The notes beneath the pieces were generated by a model, which was not told the origin of the DNA, did no database searches, and was given only the letters and a program-made list of their open reading frames with translations. Position numbers and translations under genes: made by a program. Shown one piece after another: positions 1 to 5,123 of a DNA stretch of 5,123 nt. Numbering within the stretch: the stretch's first letter is position 1; every line of letters begins with the position of its first letter. Source of the DNA: CAVQBP01 sp964448105 (GTDB lineage Bacteria > Bacteroidota > Ignavibacteria > Ignavibacteriales > Ignavibacteriaceae); NCBI GenBank assembly GCA_964448105.1, contig CAYUVK010000182.1, forward strand, positions 1 through 5,123. The letters run 5' to 3'.

Positions 1-36
1 AAGTTAGTCAAATTTCTCCTCCATATTCATTTCCTA

Positions 37-2280
37 ATGCATAATTTGGGTTTAAAATTTTTAATTTGGCTTACTCCCCTATACCTTTATACCCTTATAC
101 CTCTATTACCTGCTCAGACCACATCTGAAGGTAATTACGTATTAATTAAACCTACTGATACTCCCGGGCAAATCATCAAAAAAGCAGCAAATGTGACTCC
201 ATCCAAACGGCAATATGAATGGCAAAAACTTGAGTTCACTGCGTTTGTTCACTTCGGTATAAATACTTTCGATAATCTTGAATGGGGAAAGAAAAGTATG
301 GATATATCGAAATTCAATCCGAAAGAAATTGATGTAAACCAGTGGGTAAAAGTTTTTAAAGATGCAGGAATGAAGGAGGTAATACTTACTGCAAAACATC
401 ATGACGGATTTTGTTTGTGGCCGACAAAATATAACAACTATAATATTTCTAATACACCGTTTCAAAATGGCAAAGGAGATATTGTAAGAGACTTATCTGA
501 AGCTAGCCATAAAGCAGGACTTAAATTCGGAATCTATTTATCTCCCTGGGACATGCATGAAAAGACTTATGACTCTCCCGCATATAATAAATATTTTGAG
601 AACCTGCTTACTGAGCTTTTAACTAATTACGGTAAAATTTCGGAAGTCTGGTTTGACGGTGCAAACGGAGAAGGCCCGAACGGGAAAAAACAAATTTATG
701 ATTGGCATTCATATTACAAATTGATAAGGAAACTACAGCCGGAAGCAGTAATAGCAATTATGGGACCCGATGTACGCTGGGTCGGAACTGAATCTGGGTA
801 CGGCAGACAGACCGAATGGAGCGTATTGCCAGGTTCAAGTACAAATCTGGAAAAGATTGCAGCGAACTCTCAGCAAAAAGCTTTGGATAATGCTTTCATA
901 CCTCGTGATTTAATGGGTGAAGATTTAGGCAGCAGGGAAAAAATTGAAAAAGCTTCATCGCTCATCTGGTATCCTGCAGAAGTTGATGTTTCAATCAGAC
1001 CGGGCTGGTTTTATCATAAGGAAGATGATTATGCAGTAAAATCACCATACAAGCTCGTTGATATTTACTATAATTCGGTTGGATTGAATGATGTGTTATT
1101 ACTAAACGTTCCGCCCGATAAAAGAGGATTAATTACAAAATACGATATTGAAAGTCTTAAGGGAATGCGTTATATACTTGATGAAACATTTAAGGAAAAC
1201 TTAGCTGCAAATGCAAAAACCAAATCATCCGGTGAAAAGATTGGGAACGAAGCTAAATATATTCTCGATGATGATTTAAACACTTTCTGGACTACAAATG
1301 ATACTCTGACTACTGCATCAATAGAAATTGATTTGGAGAAAGAAGAAACTTTTGACAGAGCAATGCTTCAGGAAAATATTTTAAGCGGGCAAAGAGTTGA
1401 AAAATTTCATTTGGAATTCTGGAACGGACAACAATGGAAAAAATTTGCTGAAGCAACAACTATCGGATATAAAAGACTTCTCAGATTCCCGGCTGTTACA
1501 ACAAACAAAGTAAAAATTGTTATAGATCAATGCAGGACAAATCCTGCACTCGCCTCATTCGGTTTATATTTGGCTCCGCCAGAAATAAAGTTCGAACCGG
1601 AAGGAAGTTCATTTGAAGATAGTACTTCCTTTAAAATATTAAGTGATGATAAAAATGCATCAATTTATTATACTCTTGACGAAAACATTCCAGATAAAAA
1701 TTCAAAAAAATTCAAGGATTTCATTTATATAAATAAAACCGTAACTGTCACTGCAATTGCAATTTCAAAAGATGGGAAAGAAAGCATCCCCTTCTCAGCT
1801 TCTTTTCATAAAGCAAAATATAAAATTACATTAAATAGCAAATATGATAAAAAATATCCCGGAAGCGGCAATTTTGCTTTGGTTGATGGAGTTTACGGGA
1901 GCACTCATTTTAATGATGGGAATTGGCAGGGATATAACGGTAATGAATTAGATGCGGTTATCGATTTAGGAAAAATAAAAAATATCAAAAAGATTTCTGC
2001 TTCATTTTTAAGTGATGAAAACTCGTTTATCTTTTTGCCGTCATCTGTTGAATATTCAGTTTCAGAAGATGGAAAAAATTTTAAGCAGTTAGGTGAATTA
2101 AAAAATAATATTTCAGAAAAAGATACAAAAGCTTTTATTCATTCTTTTAATTTTAAAGTGAATAGTATCACGGCAAGATTTATTCATATTAAAGCAAAAA
2201 ATATTGGAGTATACCCGAAGTGGCATAAAGGTGCAGGAGAAAAAGCATGGTTATTCTGTGATGAAATTTCCGTTGATTAA
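37..2280 (+). CDS. Secreted GH29 (GH29-B-like) alpha-L-fucosidase with accessory beta-sandwich modules
   Basis: Predicted exported retaining alpha-L-fucosidase that removes terminal fucose from glycans. Residues 1 to about 26 form a signal peptide (Lys8, hydrophobic core, likely cleavage near LLPAQ); there is no lipobox Cys. The GH29 barrel spans about 50-385, with HFGINTF (His72), AKHHDGF (His121-His122-Asp123) and EVWFDG (Asp207, expected nucleophile). Glu252 in RWVGTESG lies 45 residues later, which fits the acid/base of GH29-B (alpha-1,3/4) enzymes such as BiAfcB, recalled as D172/E217; subfamily and linkage are inferred. Downstream are an F5/8C-like module (about 388-512), a chitobiase-C-terminal-type sandwich (about 514-590) and a second F5/8C-like module (about 593-747) homologous to the end of the minus-strand protein. 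The extra modules explain why it is much longer than the typical 400-500 residues. The ATG at 37 gives a plausible signal peptide, but the frame stays open to the window edge and no Shine-Dalgarno is seen, so the start could lie upstream. Confidence 0.93.
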   Translation: MHNLGLKFLIWLTPLYLYTLIPLLPAQTTSEGNYVLIKPTDTPGQIIKKAANVTPSKRQYEWQKLEFTAFVHFGINTFDNLEWGKKSMDISKFNPKEIDVNQWVKVFKDAGMKEVILTAKHHDGFCLWPTKYNNYNISNTPFQNGKGDIVRDLSEASHKAGLKFGIYLSPWDMHEKTYDSPAYNKYFENLLTELLTNYGKISEVWFDGANGEGPNGKKQIYDWHSYYKLIRKLQPEAVIAIMGPDVRWVGTESGYGRQTEWSVLPGSSTNLEKIAANSQQKALDNAFIPRDLMGEDLGSREKIEKASSLIWYPAEVDVSIRPGWFYHKEDDYAVKSPYKLVDIYYNSVGLNDVLLLNVPPDKRGLITKYDIESLKGMRYILDETFKENLAANAKTKSSGEKIGNEAKYILDDDLNTFWTTNDTLTTASIEIDLEKEETFDRAMLQENILSGQRVEKFHLEFWNGQQWKKFAEATTIGYKRLLRFPAVTTNKVKIVIDQCRTNPALASFGLYLAPPEIKFEPEGSSFEDSTSFKILSDDKNASIYYTLDENIPDKNSKKFKDFIYINKTVTVTAIAISKDGKESIPFSASFHKAKYKITLNSKYDKKYPGSGNFALVDGVYGSTHFNDGNWQGYNGNELDAVIDLGKIKNIKKISASFLSDENSFIFLPSSVEYSVSEDGKNFKQLGELKNNISEKDTKAFIHSFNFKVNSITARFIHIKAKNIGVYPKWHKGAGEKAWLFCDEISVD
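77..109 (+). repeat. Degenerate octamer tandem repeat inside the signal-peptide coding region
   Basis: Three consecutive 8-bp units, CCCTATAC, CTTTATAC and CCTTATAC (77-100), are followed by a 9-bp degenerate copy, CTCTATTAC (101-109). They encode the hydrophobic core of the fucosidase signal peptide (around PLYLYTLIPL). The stretch is richer in C than its surroundings. Eight is not a multiple of three, so adding or losing a unit would shift the frame, but the units are not identical and high-rate slippage is therefore unlikely. Confidence 0.5.
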
Positions 2281-2288
2281 AATTAACC

Positions 2289-2323
2289 ACAGAGTTAACA
2301 GAGAAGATGCAGAGGAAACAGAG
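2289..2323 (+). repeat. ACAGAG-type short repeat cluster after the fucosidase stop
   Basis: Four hexamers occur nine bases after the stop codon: ACAGAG at 2289, ACAGAG at 2298, GCAGAG at 2309 and ACAGAG at 2318, with start-to-start spacings of 9, 11 and 9. The surrounding text (TTAACCACAGAG...) resembles dispersed intergenic ACAGAG-rich repeats that I recall from many bacterial genomes, although I cannot name a family. Its purine-rich composition differs from the AT-rich flanks. No function is assigned. Confidence 0.5.
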
Positions 2324-2357
2324 ATGAAATTATTAATCATTATATATCCATAATCCT

Positions 2358-2378
2358 AAGATGTAGAGATGACATCTT
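2358..2378 (+). other. Small hairpin (7-bp stem, 7-nt loop) in the 2281-2483 intergenic region
   Basis: AAGATGT (2358-2364) is perfectly complementary to ACATCTT (2372-2378) around the loop AGAGATG (2365-2371). It lies between the fucosidase stop and the propeller gene. The stem is AT-rich and followed only by TTAAT, so it is a poor intrinsic terminator. The loop is complementary to TCATCTCT at 2454-2461, which may indicate a tertiary pairing. Chance is a real alternative in AT-rich sequence. Confidence 0.35.
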
Positions 2379-2408
2379 TAATACAATTAAAAAATCTATT
2401 TAAAACTA

Positions 2409-2454
2409 ATATCTTTTTGAGAGATTAAAATATTAATCTTTTTTATAAAGATAT
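2409..2454 (+). terminator. Nested AT-rich hairpin with T run, terminator- or attenuator-like, before the propeller gene
   Basis: An inner stem AGATTAA (2422-2428) pairs with TTAATCT (2433-2439) around a 4-nt loop and runs into a T tract (2439-2444), the layout of an intrinsic terminator. An outer stem ATATCTTT (2409-2416) pairs with AAAGATAT (2447-2454), enclosing the inner hairpin. The structure ends about 30 nt before the ATG at 2484. The stems contain almost no G-C pairs, so they would be weak. It could terminate the fucosidase transcript, act in the leader of the next gene, or be coincidental. Confidence 0.3.
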
Positions 2455-2483
2455 CATCTCTCGACGATAATATTAGAATTAAT

Positions 2484-3563
2484 ATGAAGACAATTTTTAA
2501 TACATTAAAATGGAATCGCTTTAATATAATTTTATTATTTGCTGCATTAACCAACTTTATGGCTTACTCGCAGCCATTAAATAATTTTCGAGTAAAAGTA
2601 ATTTTAGATACCACAATATTTCCGGAAGGTGCATTGGGTTCTTGTCATGCAAGTACAATTGTGGAGATCAACCCGGGAATATTTATGGCAGCATGGTTTG
2701 CCGGTTCACATGAAGGCGCAAACGATGTTGGAATTTGGATATCAACATTTCAAAATAATAAATGGACAGAACCTTTTGAAGCAGCAAAAGGATTTGATTC
2801 ACTCGGTCAACAATTACCCTGCTGGAACCCGGTCTTATTTAAAACAAAAGATAATTCTATTCTTTTATTTTACAAAGCAGGAGTTAATCCCCGCGAATGG
2901 CACGGATATGTAATTCGCTCTTCAGATAACGGAAAAGACTGGGCTCAACCTGAAGCATTACCTAATGGTTTTCTTGGTCCTATAAAAGATAAGCCTATCC
3001 AATTACAGAATGGAAATATTTTGTGCCCTTCGAGTGTTGAAAAGGAGGATGGAAGCTGGACCATACATCTTGAAATTACTAATGAAAAGTTAACCTCTTG
3101 GAAAAAAGATAATATCAATAAAGACGATTCAGTTGGTGTAATTCAACCGACTATCCTTAGACACTCTAATGGTAAGCTGGAGATGTTATGCCGGAGCCGT
3201 CAGAATTCGATCTATCAAACATGGTCCACAGATAATGGTTTACACTGGAGTAAACTGAAAAAAACTTCTCTACCAAATCCTAACTCCGGTATAGATGCTG
3301 TAGCATTAAGTAACGGAAGTTTCATCTTAGTTTATAATCCTTTATTACATGGTACTAACTGGTTTAACGGACGAAATGTTCTTAATATCGCTATTTCAAA
3401 TGACGGCATAAATTGGAAAGATATATACCGGCTTGAAAATAAAAAGAAGGGAGAGTTTAGTTATCCTGCTGTTATCCAGGCTTCGGATAAATCAATACAT
3501 ATTACATATACTTACGATAGGAAAACAATAAAATACGTAGTTTTGAAACTCAGTGAAAATTGA
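2484..3563 (+). CDS. Secreted sialidase-fold (BNR/Asp-box) beta-propeller protein, putative glycoside hydrolase
   Basis: A 359-residue exported protein of the sialidase/neuraminidase superfamily (BNR_2-type, six-bladed propeller). The signal peptide is residues 1-29 (Lys2, Lys9, Arg12, a hydrophobic stretch at 14-26, cleavage predicted at AYS-Q30). Asp-boxes are SSDNGKDW (146-153) and STDNGLHW (248-255), with a shortened SNDGINW (305-311). Other family-like landmarks are CHAST and AWFAGSHEGA near the N-terminus, PTILRHSNG (Arg226), LCRSRQ (Arg237, Arg239) and GEFSYPAV (323-330). Proteins of this type are often annotated exo-alpha-sialidase. However, I see no F/Y-R-I-P motif, which in true GH33 sialidases supplies the first carboxylate-binding arginine, so the substrate is uncertain. 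It follows the fucosidase on the same strand after 203 bp and may act on the same glycan. The ATG at 2484 is chosen because it opens directly into the signal peptide; no Shine-Dalgarno precedes it. Confidence 0.88.
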   Translation: MKTIFNTLKWNRFNIILLFAALTNFMAYSQPLNNFRVKVILDTTIFPEGALGSCHASTIVEINPGIFMAAWFAGSHEGANDVGIWISTFQNNKWTEPFEAAKGFDSLGQQLPCWNPVLFKTKDNSILLFYKAGVNPREWHGYVIRSSDNGKDWAQPEALPNGFLGPIKDKPIQLQNGNILCPSSVEKEDGSWTIHLEITNEKLTSWKKDNINKDDSVGVIQPTILRHSNGKLEMLCRSRQNSIYQTWSTDNGLHWSKLKKTSLPNPNSGIDAVALSNGSFILVYNPLLHGTNWFNGRNVLNIAISNDGINWKDIYRLENKKKGEFSYPAVIQASDKSIHITYTYDRKTIKYVVLKLSEN

Positions 3564-3568
3564 TTCCT

Positions 3569-5123
3569 TTACTTTACATAAATCTCATCTACAAAAATCC
3601 AGGCTTTATTTCCATCCCCCGGATGCCATTTGGGACAGACCCCGATATTCTTGGCAAAAATCTTAATAAACCTGGATTTTACATCATTTAATTTTACATT
3701 ATATTCTTTTATTTCANNNNNNNNNNTGAAATATGGAATCAGGTATAGTAATGAATACTTCCTTAAAATTTTTACCATCCTGCGAAACATAATACTTAAT
3801 CTCTTCAGGTAAAAAAATCCATGAACCAGGATTATTTAGAAATTCAGTTTTAATTTCGTTCACCTTTTTAATCTTACGCAAATCAAGAATAGCTTCAAAA
3901 TCATCACCTTCAAAACCAAGCCAGTTTCCATTATGAAGATTTGTTGTACCGTATATTCCATCCAGTAAAGTTGCTGCTCCCATTGGGTTATACTTTGGAC
4001 TCGGTGCAAATCTTAAACTGATTTTCGTCTTTTCTGTCTGTTTGTAATGCATTATTGAAACAGGACTAATCTGATTATTTCTAATTGCAACAGCTTTCAC
4101 AATCGATGTTGAATTAACTTCAAATGGATTTTTATACCTGAAAGAATTTTTATTTGGATTACTTCCGTTAAGGGTATAAAAAATTTCAGAGCTGTCAAAT
4201 GAAATTATTGATACGGATATTGGAGTATCAATATCAAACTCAGGTTTAAATGGTAAAATCTGCGGACGAAGAAGATTATCACCATAGGGGATTTTAGTCA
4301 GTAACATGGAAGAATCAACGATTTCTCTCGGTCCATTATTCAAGCTGAAATAAATTTCAGTTTTACCTTTTCTCGCTGAACATTCGGATTCTAATCTCAA
4401 TTTATGTAAACCTTTATTCAGACGGATTTCTTTTATTTCATTTTTATTAGATAATGAATTTACGTCAAAGGATATTAATTGCTTATCAATAAAAAGACGC
4501 GAGTGATTTAGAGTAATAATAAAAAACTTATAATCACCTCCCCTGCTTATTTTCAAATAGCCATTGTTGATAATCCCATATTTATTTTGGTTTGATATAA
4601 AACTATCAACATCAAAACTTTTTGTGTAACCGGTATATGATGGTGTATCATTTTTCCAAATAAAATTTTTATCATTCTTCATATCCGAAAAACAAGAGAA
4701 TTCCAAACCGGTATAAACCGATGATATATCTAAGCTGGCAATATTTGACATCCTATAATTTTTGTTATATGCAACTGCTTCTATCCTTGCCGGTTTTTTA
4801 ACAATGAAAGGATGCATATATCGAATTGAATTTTTAGATGGTTTACTTCCGACTGTACTATAGTAAACTAACATACCAGGCTTTGAAGTAATTTCTATAT
4901 CCGCATTAGTTCTATCTTCATCGGAAATTCTTATATCCGGAACATGAAGTAATTTCTCCGGGATTGCAGGTAAACCCAACTCTTTTCGAAGTTTCGCCAT
5001 TGCCCAGCACCACCATGCAACTTGTTCTCCATTACCCGGATCAACAATTTTCCACACTCCATTGTTCATCTTCTTTAAATCATTTTTATTCAAATGCTCA
5101 ATTGAATGATTTAATCCTGTAGT
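3569..5123 (-). CDS. C-terminal part of a large multidomain glycan-active protein (chitobiase-type, PA14-like and F5/8C-like modules), partial and split by an assembly gap
   Basis: The gene runs off the right edge: reading backwards the frame is open through 5123, so the in-frame TTG at 5093 is probably not the true start. Numbering from that codon, residues 1-50 (with VAWWCWAMAKLRKELG) are the end of a domain I cannot identify. Residues 55-123 are a chitobiase-C-terminal-type sandwich (YYSTVGSKP). Residues 128-265 are PA14-like (YGIINNGYLKI, RLFIDKQLI, LNKGLHKLRLE). Residues 283-350 are a second chitobiase-type repeat (FYTLNGSNPNKNS). From 355 to the end there is an F5/8C-like module (LLDGIYGTTN, GNWLGFEG, WIFLPE, SQDGKNF). 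The last part lies in another frame after the N run and ends AKNIGV-PKWH-KAWIFVDEIYVK at 3569. It matches the fucosidase C-terminus throughout, so I treat both pieces as one gene. Such modules decorate secreted glycosidases (GH20 and others); which enzyme this is cannot be told here. The signal peptide would be outside the window. The gene converges on the propeller gene with a 5-bp spacer. Confidence 0.82.
3717..3726. other. Assembly gap (10 Ns) inside the minus-strand gene
   Basis: Ten Ns replace real sequence within the C-terminal F5/8C-like module. The coding frames on each side differ, and in the upstream frame a TGA (3716-3714) appears immediately after the gap. Both effects disappear if the true gap is a multiple of three. 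Alignment with the fucosidase C-terminus suggests about five missing or incomplete codons, so roughly 12 bases are missing. Ten is probably a scaffolding placeholder. Confidence 0.9.

Noticed and set aside
142..465. Open frame on the minus strand opposite the fucosidase N-terminal region
   Set aside because: It overlaps the conserved GH29 catalytic sequence on the other strand, and its translation shows no recognisable domain.
2170..2280. Type IX secretion C-terminal sorting domain on the fucosidase
   Set aside because: The C-terminus is the end of an F5/8C-like module and lacks the usual short sorting-domain motifs, so outer-membrane export by that route is not supported.
2417..2449. Sigma70-like promoter TTGAGA ... 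TATAAA before the propeller gene
   Set aside because: The spacer is 21 bases, too long for a standard promoter, and I found no Bacteroidota-type TAnnTTTG element in the intergenic region.
2629..2913. Open frame in an alternative plus frame within the propeller gene
   Set aside because: It lies wholly inside a gene with a signal peptide and Asp-boxes; its translation is not domain-like.
3710..3733. Seven-base inverted repeat TATTTCA / TGAAATA flanking the ten Ns, perhaps a hairpin that broke assembly
   Set aside because: The arms are short and AT-rich, the loop is unknown sequence within a coding region, and the gap is sufficiently explained by ordinary scaffolding.
3569..3790. Separate small minus-strand gene starting at 3790
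   Set aside because: Right of the gap this frame is a shadow of the main coding frame; only the part left of the gap is real, as the end of the larger gene.
3630..3812. Short plus-strand frame running across the N gap
   Set aside because: It is antisense to the conserved C-terminal module of the minus-strand gene and includes unknown bases.

Overview
The window is a short piece of a low-GC (roughly one third G+C by eye) bacterial genome from a draft assembly, since a run of ten Ns interrupts it. It carries three genes for large exported glycan-active or glycan-binding proteins. AT-rich coding sequence, no Shine-Dalgarno sequence at the clear start at 2484, and secreted GH29 and sialidase-fold proteins with F5/8 type C, chitobiase-C-terminal and PA14-type modules all suggest Bacteroidota or a related FCB lineage such as Ignavibacteria. 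This assignment is an inference from style; no phylogenetic marker gene is present.

Layout: positions 37-2280 (+) encode a secreted GH29 alpha-L-fucosidase, apparently of the GH29-B (alpha-1,3/4) type. It has an N-terminal signal peptide, a catalytic barrel, an F5/8C-like module, a chitobiase-type beta-sandwich and a C-terminal carbohydrate-binding-like module. Positions 2281-2483 are non-coding. They hold an ACAGAG-type repeat cluster just after the fucosidase stop, then several short AT-rich inverted repeats that could form a folded leader or weak terminator. Positions 2484-3563 (+) encode a secreted sialidase-fold (BNR/Asp-box) beta-propeller without a recognisable FRIP motif. Only 5 bp further on, in convergent orientation, lies the 3' end of a third gene (3569 to beyond 5123, - strand). 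Only the C-terminal part of its product is visible: chitobiase-type module, PA14-like module, second chitobiase-type module and an F5/8C-like terminal module. The ten-N gap splits this gene into two apparent frames, most likely an assembly artefact. Its N-terminal, presumably catalytic, domain lies outside the window.

Together the genes look like part of a locus for degrading a fucosylated glycan (host-type glycoprotein or algal/plant polysaccharide). The fucosidase and the third protein share a homologous C-terminal module, about 45% identical upstream of the gap and about 70% over the last 35 residues by hand alignment, so they may target the same surface or glycan. No SusC/SusD pair, regulator, transporter, RNA gene, CRISPR array or transposase is visible. 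I did not find evidence for a wholly new system. The most useful leads are the uncertain substrate of the propeller protein, the unidentified enzyme on the minus strand and the possible structured leader before gene 2.
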